Source: Halomonas halophila
Lineage (GTDB): Bacteria; Pseudomonadota; Gammaproteobacteria; Pseudomonadales; Halomonadaceae
Direction of reading: 5' to 3'
Length of the DNA: 25,382 bases
Assembly (NCBI GenBank): GCA_002433675.1
Contig: DJIP01000118.1
Coordinates: forward strand, 1-25,382
The translations under genes were made by a program, and so were the position numbers. The notes beneath the pieces are model-generated. The model saw only the letters and a list, made by a program, of their open reading frames with translations, was not told where the DNA came from and did no database searches. Positions 16,005 to 23,690 of the stretch are shown here, one piece after another; position 1 is the first letter of the stretch; every line of letters starts with the position of its first letter.

Positions 16005-17390
16005 ATGTCATCCGATGTTTTGCCGTTTCAGCGTGCGCTGGTCGAGAAGTACGACCGTCCAGGGCCGCGTTACACCTCCTATCCCACCGCGCCGCACTTC
16101 CATGATGGTTTCGGCGTCGCCGACTATCGCCAGGCGGTCGAGCGCAGTCAGCAGGAGGCGCCCAAGCCGCTGTCGGTCTACGTCCACGTGCCCTTCTGCG
16201 AAAGCCTCTGCTACTACTGTGCCTGCTCCAAGATCATTACCCACAATCGTGAGCGTGCCGCCGAGTACCTTGCGCTACTCAAGCGCGAGATCGCCCTGCA
16301 GGCGGCGCTGTTCGACGAGTCCCGGGAGCTCAACCAGCTGCACCTGGGCGGGGGCACCCCGACCTTTCTGTCCAACGACCAACTCAAGGGGCTGATCGAC
16401 GCCCTGGCGCGCCACTTCCGCTTCGCCCCTGAGCAGCGCCGGGAATTCTCGCTGGAGGTGGATCCGCGCACGGTGACCCCTGCCCAGATCCACGAACTGC
16501 GCGAGATGGGCTTCAACCGTCTGAGTTTTGGCGTCCAGGACTTCGATCCGCTGGTGCAGAAGGCGGTCAACCGCGTGCAGAGCGAGGCCCAGGTGGCGGC
16601 GCTGGTGGACGCCGCCCGGGACGCCGGCTTTGCCTCGGTGTCGGTGGATCTGATCTATGGTCTGCCGCTGCAGACCCGCGACAGCTTCGACGCTACCCTG
16701 GCCAAGGTGGTGGCGCTGAGACCTGACCGCATCGCCGCCTACAGCTACGCCCACCTGCCGTCGCTGTTCAAGGCCCAGCGATTGATTCGCGACGAGGACA
16801 TGCCGCCGCCCGGGCGCAAGCTCGAGCTGCTCGAGCTGACCATCGAGCGGCTGACCCAGGCGGGCTACGTCTACATCGGCATGGATCACTTCGCGCTGCC
16901 CGAGGACGAGCTCAGTCGCGCCCGTCACGACGGCACCCTGCAGCGTAATTTCCAGGGCTATTCCACCCACGCCCAGTGCGACATGATCGGGCTCGGGGTC
17001 ACCTCCATCGGCAAGGTCGGCGACGCCTACAGCCAGAACGTCAAGACCACCGCCGAGTACGCCGAGCACCTCGAGGCCGGGCGGCTGCCGGTGTTGCGGG
17101 GCTATCGGCTGAGCGACGAAGACCAGCTGCGTGCCGAGCTGATCACCTCGCTGATGTGTCACGGCGAGGTGCGCTTCGCCGAGTTCGAGGCCCGTCACGC
17201 TATCGACTTCCCCACGCATTTCGCCAGCGCCCTCGACCAGCTCGACGAGATGCAGGACGACGGCTTGATCGAGATCAAGCAACAAGTGCTCAGGGTGCTG
17301 CCGGCGGGACGCCTGATGATGCGCAACGTGGCCATGGCCTTCGACGCCTACCTGATCCCCGGCAGCGGGCGCTTCTCGCGCACCGTCTAG
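16005..17390 (+). CDS. hemN: Oxygen-independent coproporphyrinogen III dehydrogenase
   Basis: A 461-residue radical SAM enzyme that decarboxylates coproporphyrinogen III to protoporphyrinogen IX without oxygen, in the haem pathway. The iron-sulphur motif CESLCYYC has cysteines at 65, 69 and 72, preceded by YVHVPF; a further cysteine at 74 matches true HemN rather than the HemW group. HLGGGTPTFL is the SAM-binding glycine motif. The start YDRPGPRYTSYPTAPHF and the length also match HemN. I chose ATG 16005 over an in-frame TTG at 15999; GAGGGG precedes it at 8 nt. Divergent from the nos operon with an FNR-type box upstream, and followed by a clear terminator. Confidence 0.95.
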   Translation: MSSDVLPFQRALVEKYDRPGPRYTSYPTAPHFHDGFGVADYRQAVERSQQEAPKPLSVYVHVPFCESLCYYCACSKIITHNRERAAEYLALLKREIALQAALFDESRELNQLHLGGGTPTFLSNDQLKGLIDALARHFRFAPEQRREFSLEVDPRTVTPAQIHELREMGFNRLSFGVQDFDPLVQKAVNRVQSEAQVAALVDAARDAGFASVSVDLIYGLPLQTRDSFDATLAKVVALRPDRIAAYSYAHLPSLFKAQRLIRDEDMPPPGRKLELLELTIERLTQAGYVYIGMDHFALPEDELSRARHDGTLQRNFQGYSTHAQCDMIGLGVTSIGKVGDAYSQNVKTTAEYAEHLEAGRLPVLRGYRLSDEDQLRAELITSLMCHGEVRFAEFEARHAIDFPTHFASALDQLDEMQDDGLIEIKQQVLRVLPAGRLMMRNVAMAFDAYLIPGSGRFSRTV

Positions 17391-17409
17391 TCCGCTTTAT
17401 CGCGGCTGC

Positions 17410-17430
17410 CCCCGGGCGAGACGCCCGGGG
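17410..17430 (+). promoter_or_regulatory. GC-rich hairpin just downstream of hemN
   Basis: CCCCGGGCG (17410-17418) pairs with CGCCCGGGG (17422-17430) around an AGA loop, 20 nt after the hemN stop. Flanking CGCGG and CCGCG could extend it. No T-run follows, so it is more likely an mRNA 3'-end protector than a terminator; the real terminator lies about 40 nt further on. Confidence 0.5.
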
Positions 17431-17470
17431 TAACCCGCGCTACCTTTCATGCGCCAAAGCCGAATTAACG

Positions 17471-17500
17471 ATCGGGTCTTCCATGGCCCGATTTTTCGTT
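17471..17500 (+). terminator. Rho-independent terminator of hemN
   Basis: ATCGGGTC (17471-17478) pairs with GGCCCGAT (17485-17492), including one G-U pair, around a 6-nt loop. The stem runs directly into TTTTCGTTT. This is the classic layout and it isolates nrdJ from hemN. Confidence 0.75.
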
Positions 17501-17541
17501 TATATTGTGCCGCCGGTCGAAAATTTTACTATATCTGGTAG
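17495..17541 (+). promoter_or_regulatory. Candidate NrdR box pair and promoter of nrdJ
   Basis: Two imperfect NrdR-like 16-mers start at 17495 and 17526, exactly 31 bp apart. The first has the right half TATATTGTG; the second contains ACTATATCTGGT. Known NrdR sites occur as pairs spaced about three helical turns and overlap the promoter. TTGTGC (17505-17510) with TACTAT (17527-17532) could be the -35 and -10, so a bound repressor would cover them. Each box is a partial match, about 10 of 16 positions against the pattern as I recall it. Confidence 0.5.
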
Positions 17542-17624
17542 GGTGCCCGAGCTTATCCGGAGCGCGCATCCGACCCTTTACGACCCCGTTTATTTGCCGG
17601 TAACTTCATCGGAGACAAGCTTTC

Positions 17625-19736
17625 ATGACCACATCCGCCAAGGCCGCCGCCCTGTCGCAGGAGGTTCCCATGCAGGGCCCCTCGTATGACATCTGGGACG
17701 CCAAGTATCGCTTGAAGGACCGCCACGGTGAGCCCGTCGACGCCGACCTTCAGGCCACCTGGGACCGCGTGGCCAAGGCGCTGGCCGCCGTCGAGGGCGA
17801 CGCCGCCGACAAGTGGCTGCCGAAGTTTCGCTGGGCGCTGGAAAACGGTGCCGTGCCGGCAGGCCGGATCACCTCCAACGCCGGGGCCGAGGGCTACAAG
17901 CCTGCGGTCAGCCTGATCAACTGTACGGTGTCGCGGACCATCCGCGACTCCATGCATGACATCCTCGGCAGCGTGGTGGATGCGGGCATGACCCTCAAGG
18001 CCGGCTGCGGCATCGGCTACGAGTTCTCCACCCTGCGCCACAAGGGCGCCTTCGTGTTCGGCGCCGGTGCCGGCACCAACGGCCCCCTGGCGTTCATGGA
18101 TATCTACGACAAGATGTGCTTTACGGTGGCCTCCGCCGGCGGCCGTCGCGGCGCCCAGATGGGCACCTTCGATGTCGGCCATCCCGACGTGCGCGACTTT
18201 ATCGAGGCCAAGCGCGAGGCCGGTCGCCTGCGCCAGTTCAACCTGAGCCTGCTGATCACCGACGAGTTCATGGAAGCGGTGAAGCAGGACGCCGACTGGC
18301 CGCTGGCCTTCCCGCTGCACGAGGGCGAGAAGGGCGATGTCGACGACAGCGAGCTGATCTACCGCGACTGGCCGGTGATCGAGGACGGCTACACCCAGGA
18401 CGCCGAAGGCCGCGTGGCCTGCCGCGTGGTCGAGGTGATCAAGGCCCGCGAGCTGTGGGACACCATCATGCGTTCCACCTACGACTACGCCGAGCCCGGG
18501 TTCATCCTGATCGACCAGGTCAATCGCATGAACAACAACTGGTTCTGCGAAGAGATCCGCGCCACCAATCCCTGCGGCGAGCAGCCGCTGCCGCCGGAGG
18601 GCGCCTGCCTGCTGGGCTCGGTCAACCTGACCCGCTTCGTGATCGATCCGTTCGGCGACAAGCCGCGCTTCGACTGGGACAAGTACCGCGAAGTGGTGGC
18701 GATCTTCACCCGCATGCTCGATAACGTTGTCGAGATCAGCGGCCTGCCGCTGTCCGGCCAGCGTCGCGAGATCGAGGCCAAGCGCCGCCACGGCATGGGT
18801 TTTTTGGGCCTCGGCTCGACCATGACCATGCTCAAGATGCCCTACGGCTCGGCCGAGTCGCTTGGCTTCACCGAGGAGGTCAGCCGAGTGCTGGCCGTGG
18901 AGGGTTGGAAGCAGGCGCTGGAGCTGTCCCGCGAGAAGGGCATGGCCCCGATCCTCGAGCAGGAGTTCGAGCTGACGCCGAAGATGCTGCGCGAGCGTCC
19001 CGAGCTCGGCCGTGACGGCTACGAGGTCGGCGACAAGGTGCCCGGGCGCATCCTGCACGCGCGTTACAGCCGCTATATGCAGAAGATCGCCGAGGTCGAG
19101 CCGCAACTGGTGGCGGAACTGGCCGAGCACGGTGCGCGCTTCACCCACCACTCGTCGATCGCCCCCACCGGGACGATCAGCCTGTCGCTGGGCAACAACG
19201 CCTCCAACGGCATCGAGCCGTCGTTCTCCCATCGCTACTTCCGCAACGTGATCCAGGCCGGCAAGAAGACCAAGGAACAGGTCGAGGTGGTGTCCTTCGA
19301 GCTCGCCGCCTATCGCCACTTCATGCACGCCGACGCGGTGGAAAGCGACCTGCCCGAGTACTTCATCACCGCCGACGCGGTGACCCCCAAGCAGCACGTG
19401 GCGGTGCAGGCCGCGGCCCAGGCCTGGGTCGATTCGGCGATCTCCAAGACCGTCAACGTGCCCACCGACTTTGCCTTCGAGGCGTTCAAGGACCTGTACC
19501 TGGACGCCTACCAGAGCCGCCTCAAGGGCTGCACCACCTTCCGCTTCAACCCGGAGGCCTTCCAGGGCGTGCTGGTGCGCGAGGATGACCTCAAGAACAC
19601 CACCTATATCTTCGAGCTGGAGAACGGCGAGACCCTCGAGCTCAAGGGCGACGAGACGGTGATCTACGACGGCGAGGAACACAACGCCGCCAACCTCTAC
19701 GACGGCCTGAAGGAGGGGACCTATGGCAAGTGGTAA
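17625..19736 (+). CDS. nrdJ: Adenosylcobalamin-dependent class II ribonucleotide reductase, catalytic subunit NrdJa
   Basis: A 703-residue enzyme that reduces ribonucleotides to deoxyribonucleotides with a B12-generated radical, so it works with or without oxygen. Motifs in order are SLINCTVSRT with redox Cys100, NPCGEQPLPPEGACLLGSVNL with radical Cys317 and Glu319, APTGTISLSLGNNASNGIEP, and KGCTTFRF with the second redox cysteine, C636. The usual C-terminal zinc-binding region is absent and is encoded by the next gene. Start choice is open: ATG 17625 has GGAG 10 nt upstream, while an in-frame ATG at 17670 has a much better AGGAGG at 5 nt, which would remove 15 residues. No cobalamin riboswitch was recognised in the short leader. 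Confidence 0.93.
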   Translation: MTTSAKAAALSQEVPMQGPSYDIWDAKYRLKDRHGEPVDADLQATWDRVAKALAAVEGDAADKWLPKFRWALENGAVPAGRITSNAGAEGYKPAVSLINCTVSRTIRDSMHDILGSVVDAGMTLKAGCGIGYEFSTLRHKGAFVFGAGAGTNGPLAFMDIYDKMCFTVASAGGRRGAQMGTFDVGHPDVRDFIEAKREAGRLRQFNLSLLITDEFMEAVKQDADWPLAFPLHEGEKGDVDDSELIYRDWPVIEDGYTQDAEGRVACRVVEVIKARELWDTIMRSTYDYAEPGFILIDQVNRMNNNWFCEEIRATNPCGEQPLPPEGACLLGSVNLTRFVIDPFGDKPRFDWDKYREVVAIFTRMLDNVVEISGLPLSGQRREIEAKRRHGMGFLGLGSTMTMLKMPYGSAESLGFTEEVSRVLAVEGWKQALELSREKGMAPILEQEFELTPKMLRERPELGRDGYEVGDKVPGRILHARYSRYMQKIAEVEPQLVAELAEHGARFTHHSSIAPTGTISLSLGNNASNGIEPSFSHRYFRNVIQAGKKTKEQVEVVSFELAAYRHFMHADAVESDLPEYFITADAVTPKQHVAVQAAAQAWVDSAISKTVNVPTDFAFEAFKDLYLDAYQSRLKGCTTFRFNPEAFQGVLVREDDLKNTTYIFELENGETLELKGDETVIYDGEEHNAANLYDGLKEGTYGKW

Positions 19737-19841
19737 TCGGACCAGCGGCGCGCCGGTCGGCCAGCCAGTCGGCCAGCCGCAATATCATGCCTGGGTCGTG
19801 AGCGTGTCACGCCCGCATCATCTTTCTGGAGGAGCCCGCTG
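19737..19841 (+). other. Short gap between nrdJa and nrdJb with a direct repeat
   Basis: This 105-nt gap has an 11-bp direct repeat GTCGGCCAGCC at 19756-19766 and 19768-19778 and a small palindrome CGTGA...TCACG near 19797-19811. No terminator was seen, so nrdJa and nrdJb are probably co-transcribed. GGAGGAG lies 7 nt before the nrdJb ATG. Confidence 0.5.
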
Positions 19842-20618
19842 ATGGCTGTCGAAATCAATTCCAAGATCGTGGGCTACCGCGTCAAGAGCGAAGAGGCCGC
19901 CCCCGCGCCGGCCCCGCTGCCCGAGGAAAACCCGCTGACCATGCGTATCCCCTCGCGCCCCGAGGGAACGCTGGAGGCGGTGTCCGAGAAGATCTCCTAC
20001 GTTGGCGCCGAAGGCCGCAAGAAGGTCTACCTGCTGGTGTCCTTCATGCCGGTGGAAGGCGTGCTCAACGGCCAGCGGGTGATCATCGAGCGCCCGGTGG
20101 AGTTCTTCTTCCCCTCCGGCCAGCTGTCCAGCGAGCACCAGTGGATCACCGCCACCATGCGCAGCCTGTCGCTGGCCGCCCGCGGCGGCTACGTCACCCA
20201 GGCGGTGGCGGATCTGCGCAAGGTGGCCTGGGACAAGGGCCTGGTGCGCTGCGGCATGAACCGCTGGAACAAGCCGATGTTCCACGACTCCGAGGTCGCC
20301 GCCATCGCCTGGTCGATCCAGCAGATCCTCTATCGTCGCGGCTTCCTCGACATCGACGGCAACCAGATTCCGGTGGAGGAACTGGTCAGCCGTTACGCCC
20401 GGCGCCAGGCTTCCGGCCACGGCTGGTACCCCGCCGAGGTCGAGGACGAGACCCCGAGCGGCGCGGTCGAGCCGCTGGATGGCAAGCCCGCCGAGCCCGC
20501 CGCCGAAGGCGCCGGCCCCGCCGTGGTCGGCAACTGCCCCGAGTGTCGCGGCGAGCTGATCATGATGGACGGCTGCCCCACCTGCTACGCCGGCTGTGGC
20601 TGGTCGAAGTGTGGCTAG
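19842..20618 (+). CDS. nrdJb: NrdJb, C-terminal partner of the class II ribonucleotide reductase
   Basis: A 258-residue protein corresponding to the C-terminal part of single-chain NrdJ enzymes. The N-terminal half contains PSRPEGTLEAVSEKISYVG and the GRKKVYLLVSF strand typical of this region. The C-terminus is a cysteine cluster CPECRGELIMMDGCPTC followed by CGWSKCG (C232, C235, C245, C248, C252, C257), which in the family binds zinc and shuttles electrons to the active-site cysteines. A split NrdJa/NrdJb pair is known from Pseudomonas. An alanine/proline/glutamate-rich linker around residues 200-228 precedes the cluster. Confidence 0.88.
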   Translation: MAVEINSKIVGYRVKSEEAAPAPAPLPEENPLTMRIPSRPEGTLEAVSEKISYVGAEGRKKVYLLVSFMPVEGVLNGQRVIIERPVEFFFPSGQLSSEHQWITATMRSLSLAARGGYVTQAVADLRKVAWDKGLVRCGMNRWNKPMFHDSEVAAIAWSIQQILYRRGFLDIDGNQIPVEELVSRYARRQASGHGWYPAEVEDETPSGAVEPLDGKPAEPAAEGAGPAVVGNCPECRGELIMMDGCPTCYAGCGWSKCG

Positions 20619-20691
20619 TCGACGTTTGGTTGGAAAGCACGACTAGAATGCGTGGCGAGAAAGCACGGCTGGCGCGGGAATAAGCCAGCGT

Positions 20692-20725
20692 CACAACGAT
20701 GGGCCCTTCGGGGCCCATTGTCGTG
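20692..20725 (+). terminator. Terminator-like UUCG hairpin after nrdJb
   Basis: ATGGGCCC (20699-20706) pairs with GGGCCCAT (20711-20718) around a TTCG tetraloop closed by C-G, the very stable cUUCGg type. Pairing extends outward with a wobble and one mismatch. Only a weak T-rich tail (TGTCGTGTCT) follows. It lies 75-110 nt after the nrdJb stop and before a minus-strand gene, so it may serve both directions. Confidence 0.6.
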
Positions 20726-20770
20726 TCTGGAGGGGTGGTTTTCGTTCAGCTAACGTCGTGACAGCGGACG

Positions 20771-21694
20771 CTATGACGTCCCTGGTGGGGCAGCCTGGCC
20801 GGAGCGGGTGATGTTGTAGACGGGGTGGCCGCAGGGGCAGTGGTGGTTGATGAACCGGCTGCGGAAAAAACGGATGTCGAACTCCCGGACGTAGCTGGTC
20901 TTGTGGGCGGCCAGCACGATGTCAAAGGCGTAGTCGCGGTGGGCCTCGCCCCGACTCTGGGCGTCCAGGTAGGGCGTGTAGTCGGTCGTGATATGCAACT
21001 GGAGATGGGCTTCGCACAGGTGCCCGGTGAAGTAGGGCAGCACACGTATCTGGCTTTCCTCCTTGGGCGCCGAGGGTTCGGGCATGCCAGTCACGTTGCC
21101 GATGATCACCTTGCGAGAATCCAGCACGAACATGCAGAGGCCGCTGCCGGTGCCTAGCAGGCTGCCAAGGTAGAGGGTTTCTGCATGGTCACCCTCAATC
21201 AGCTTGCGCATGGCGTGGACGGTGAAGCGATAGCTCTGCCAGTGGCACCACTGTGCCGCTCGTTGCAGTCGGTGATAGACGCTAGCCCCGACGCTGCGAC
21301 GCGCAAACCCGGCCAGGCGCTGGCGCAGACGGGATTGGCCCAGATAGAAGGCATAGTACCAGGCCACCAGTTTCGTAAACGCCAGACAGATGATCGCAAT
21401 GGTAAGGGTAACCAGCGACGTCTGCAGGAAGGGCTCGCCGAAGGGCTCGCCGAAGGGCTCGCCTCGGGTGTCTGGGTTGGCGAAAGGAGAAGCGGAGGGG
21501 TCAGAGAAAGCGTGCAGGAGGTAAAGCGCAGCGAAGACCGGGAGTGCAGCCCCAAAGCCGGCGATGGCGCTGCGCAAGGTCAGCTGTTGTCCGTTGGCAC
21601 GAATGACGTAGCGTCGCCAGGAAGGGATCGAATGGCAAAGCAGGAAGCCGGCCACCAGCAGGACGAAAGGTGGCAGCAGCTTGATGCCGCTCAT
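20771..21694 (-). CDS. Membrane protein of unknown function with a cysteine/histidine C-terminus
   Basis: A 307-residue protein that I do not recognise. It has three likely membrane segments, near residues 6-24, 42-63 and 92-115. A threefold GEPF repeat (about residues 79-90) sits in the loop between the second and third. The rest, about 190 residues, looks soluble, and contains LGSLLGTGSGLCMFVLDSRK and a C-terminal NHHCPCGHPVYN motif that resembles a metal-binding site. Its ATG overlaps the stop of the small upstream gene as ATGA, so the two are coupled. It lies between nrdJ and ubiT, inside the group of oxygen-independent pathway genes, but no direct evidence ties it to them. Confidence 0.75.
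   Translation of the reverse strand: MSGIKLLPPFVLLVAGFLLCHSIPSWRRYVIRANGQQLTLRSAIAGFGAALPVFAALYLLHAFSDPSASPFANPDTRGEPFGEPFGEPFLQTSLVTLTIAIICLAFTKLVAWYYAFYLGQSRLRQRLAGFARRSVGASVYHRLQRAAQWCHWQSYRFTVHAMRKLIEGDHAETLYLGSLLGTGSGLCMFVLDSRKVIIGNVTGMPEPSAPKEESQIRVLPYFTGHLCEAHLQLHITTDYTPYLDAQSRGEAHRDYAFDIVLAAHKTSYVREFDIRFFRSRFINHHCPCGHPVYNITRSGQAAPPGTS
21428..21463. repeat. Threefold 12-bp repeat encoding GEPF units
   Basis: GAAGGGCTCGCC occurs three times in tandem at 21428, 21440 and 21452 with no mismatch. It encodes the GEPF repeat of the minus-strand membrane protein. Identical codons in each copy suggest recent slippage, so copy number may vary between strains. Confidence 0.9.
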
Positions 21695-21879
21695 TCCGGC
21701 TTGCTGTCCCTGCGATCGAGGCTGCGGCGAAGTGCCCTGACGTTGCTCTTGACCTTGCGCGACCGCACCAGCTCGGCGCTGTCCACGGAGACGGCGCCGC
21801 GATGCGATATCTTCATGCTACGCAGGTGGCCACCCTCTTTGGCCTTGAGGTAGCCTTCGAAGCTGGTTTCGATGGACAT
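21691..21879 (-). CDS. Small basic protein of unknown function
   Basis: A 62-residue protein beginning MSIETSFEGYLKAKEGG. I do not recognise it. It is rich in arginine, lysine and serine, strongly so in its second half (LVRSRKVKSNVRALRRSLDR), has no cysteine and no membrane segment. ATG 21879 has AAGGAG 5-6 nt upstream, a much better start than the in-frame one at 22014. It ends with an ATGA overlap into the membrane protein gene, so the pair is one operon. A basic tail could contact nucleic acid or lipid; that is speculation. Confidence 0.65.
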   Translation of the reverse strand: MSIETSFEGYLKAKEGGHLRSMKISHRGAVSVDSAELVRSRKVKSNVRALRRSLDRRDSKPE

Positions 21880-22114
21880 CGTTGCTCCTTTTCCGCTTAT
21901 GAACTCGATGCTCTGCGGAACCTGGGTGAAGCCAAGGGGCCGAACCCGATGATGTCCGCAGTGTAGCAGAGTTCCCATTTCGGCCCCGGCATTCGGTTGT
22001 GTCAGAGCGTTCAACGAGCGCTACACCAGAGGGCTTGATGGGCGTCATGAACCGAGGGTGACGGTATCGCTAGCATGACCCGGCGGCGTTGTGCCGCTTG
22101 ACCAGGAACCCGTC
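21880..22114. other. Divergent promoter region of the small-protein operon and ubiT
   Basis: 235 nt between two divergent genes. The plus-strand side carries the FNR-type promoter of ubiT, listed separately. On the minus strand TACACT (21965-21960) could be a -10 for the small-protein gene, without a clear -35. No separate FNR-type box facing the unknown operon was seen, although the ubiT box lies 156 nt from its start. Confidence 0.4.
22035..22076 (+). promoter_or_regulatory. FNR-type box and -10 of ubiT
   Basis: TTGAT-GGGC-GTCAT (22035-22048) is followed after 22 bp by TAGCAT (22071-22076). This puts the box centre near -41.5 relative to the expected start site around 22083, the class II activator position. 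The ubiUV promoter has the same spacing and the same -10. Confidence 0.6.
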
Positions 22115-22675
22115 ATGTCGCTGTCGCCGCTCGGCTCGCTGCCACTGCCTTCTCTTTCCCTTCCTGCCCTGCCCACCCTCCCTTCGCTGTCGTCGTCGTT
22201 GGCGCCTGGCGCCTTGACCCGGGTGCCTCATCGTCTGCATCTGTCACTGATGCGCCGTCTCGGCCCGCTGCCCCTGTCGCTGTTGCGCACAAGCCTCGAG
22301 CCCTGGCTAAACCGCACCCTGGCGGAGCCGCTGGCCGACGGCGAGTTCGACGTGCTCGAAGGGCGCCGGGTGTGCCTGTCCATCGACGATCTGGCGCTGG
22401 CGGTCACCCTGACCCTCACGCACGGTCGCCTGCAGGTCACCGATCTGCCCTGGGAGGTGAAGGTGGCGGGGGGCTGGCGGGAGTTCGCCTGCCTGGCCAG
22501 CCGCGAGGAGGACCCGGACAGCCTGTTCTTCCAGCGCCGGCTGTGCCTGGAGGGCGATACCGAACTGGGGCTGACGGTGAAGAACCTGCTGGATGGCCAG
22601 GAAATGGAACTGCTGCATCCCTACCTGCTCGAGGTGCTGGGCCAGTTGCAGCGCTGGCTGCCCCGCCAGGCTTAG
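22115..22675 (+). CDS. ubiT: UbiT, SCP2-domain factor for oxygen-independent ubiquinone synthesis
   Basis: A 186-residue protein. The proline/leucine/serine-rich N-terminus is followed by an SCP2 lipid-binding domain from about residue 45, containing LNRTLAEPLADGEFDVLEGRRV, LTLTHGRLQV and DTELGLTVKNLLDG. This fits UbiT (YhbT), which binds the isoprenoid quinone precursor and works with the hydroxylase UbiU-UbiV when oxygen is absent. Identity is supported by ubiV and ubiU next door. I chose ATG 22115 because AGGAA precedes it; an in-frame GTG at 22091 is less likely. The gene converges on ubiV, unlike E. coli where ubiT and ubiUV are divergent. Confidence 0.85.
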   Translation: MSLSPLGSLPLPSLSLPALPTLPSLSSSLAPGALTRVPHRLHLSLMRRLGPLPLSLLRTSLEPWLNRTLAEPLADGEFDVLEGRRVCLSIDDLALAVTLTLTHGRLQVTDLPWEVKVAGGWREFACLASREEDPDSLFFQRRLCLEGDTELGLTVKNLLDGQEMELLHPYLLEVLGQLQRWLPRQA

Positions 22676-22708
22676 CCTCTTGGCTGGCGGGGTGAGCCAT
22701 CTAGCGAT

Positions 22709-22730
22709 GGAGGCCGGCAAACCGGCCTCC
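22709..22730. terminator. Bidirectional hairpin between convergent ubiT and ubiV
   Basis: GGAGGCCGG (22709-22717) pairs perfectly with CCGGCCTCC (22722-22730) around a CAAA loop. It lies 33 nt after ubiT and 31 nt after ubiV, which is the usual place for a shared terminator. No T-run is present on either side, so termination strength is uncertain. Confidence 0.6.
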
Positions 22731-22761
22731 CGAGTGAGGTGGTGTGAGAGGGAAGAGGCTC

Positions 22762-23679
22762 TTAGTCTTCCAGCACCGGCGCCAGATCCATCCCCGCCTG
22801 GCCGTGCCAGTAGCCATTGCACAGCTCGGCGTCCACCAGCGCCAGCGGCGAGGGCGCCGGATAGCGTCCCTGGCGGGCCAGGTCGAAGTCCGCCACCACC
22901 TCATCCATCCCCTCTGAACGGGGACTCAGCCGGGCCGCGCTGACGCCCATTGCGGCCATCTCGGCAAGCTCGTGGCGCAGGTCCTGACAGGCCCCGGACA
23001 GGGTCTGGATACCGTTCAGGGTGAACAGTCGACGGCTGTCGTCCTGGGTGGTCAGCGACAGCCCTTCCGGATAGTCCTGGCAGACGAACTGGCAGCGATC
23101 CTTGGGGTGCTGGTGGTGGCGCGCGGTAAAGCAGCGCGACGACCAGGCCAGCGGCAGGTGGCCGTAGGCCAGCACCTCGCAGTCCAGCGCCAGTCCCGCC
23201 TCGCGGGCGTCGGCCAGCAGCCGAGCCAGGTCGGCGCCGGGCAACTCCACCGGGGCGACGAAGCGGAACATGCCAGCGTGCTTGAGGATCTCCAGGGTCG
23301 GCACATTGTAGAGGTTGAGCGCCGGGCCGCCGACGAAGGGCAGGCCCGCCTCGGACAGCCGATGCACCGCGCTCATGTCGTTGGCCTCGACCAGGAAGTC
23401 GCCGTTGTCGCACAGCCTGGTCAGGTCGCGCAGGTCGGCGTTGGACTCGATCAGGGTCTGCGAGCCGAGGATCACCTGCTTGCCGGCGGCGGCGAGCTGG
23501 TGGCCGATCTCCAGCCAGTCGGCGAGCTTCATGTCGCGCCGCCGGGAGCACACGGTCTCGCCCAGGGTGACGCTGGTCAGCGGCCAGTGGCAGGCCTGTT
23601 CATAAAAGGCGAAGTAGCGCTCGCGGGTCCAGTAGAAGGATACCGGGCCAAGGCTCAACTCCAGTGAAGCAGCGGTCAT
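22762..23679 (-). CDS. ubiV: UbiV, U32-family partner of the anaerobic ubiquinone hydroxylase
   Basis: A 305-residue protein of the peptidase U32-like family. With UbiU it hydroxylates ubiquinone precursors without oxygen, using prephenate as the oxygen source in E. coli. Four cysteines fit the 4Fe-4S ligands of UbiV: C44 in GETVCSRRR, C183 in SSRCFTARH, and C196 and C200 in DRCQFVCQDYPEG. I chose ATG 23679, which has AGGAGG 4 nt upstream, over an ATG at 23694 that overlaps the ubiU stop; the open frame continues far upstream only inside ubiU. It follows ubiU by 11 nt. Confidence 0.92.
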   Translation of the reverse strand: MTAASLELSLGPVSFYWTRERYFAFYEQACHWPLTSVTLGETVCSRRRDMKLADWLEIGHQLAAAGKQVILGSQTLIESNADLRDLTRLCDNGDFLVEANDMSAVHRLSEAGLPFVGGPALNLYNVPTLEILKHAGMFRFVAPVELPGADLARLLADAREAGLALDCEVLAYGHLPLAWSSRCFTARHHQHPKDRCQFVCQDYPEGLSLTTQDDSRRLFTLNGIQTLSGACQDLRHELAEMAAMGVSAARLSPRSEGMDEVVADFDLARQGRYPAPSPLALVDAELCNGYWHGQAGMDLAPVLED

Positions 23680-23690
23680 CTCGCCTCCTG

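Noticed and set aside
17541..17624. Cobalamin riboswitch before nrdJ
   Set aside because: The leader is short (about 90 nt), and no B12-box-like sequence or long folded aptamer was seen.
17553..19682. A 709-residue minus-strand frame opposite nrdJa
   Set aside because: It mirrors the nrdJa frame and has no recognisable domain; the plus-strand enzyme has all the catalytic motifs.
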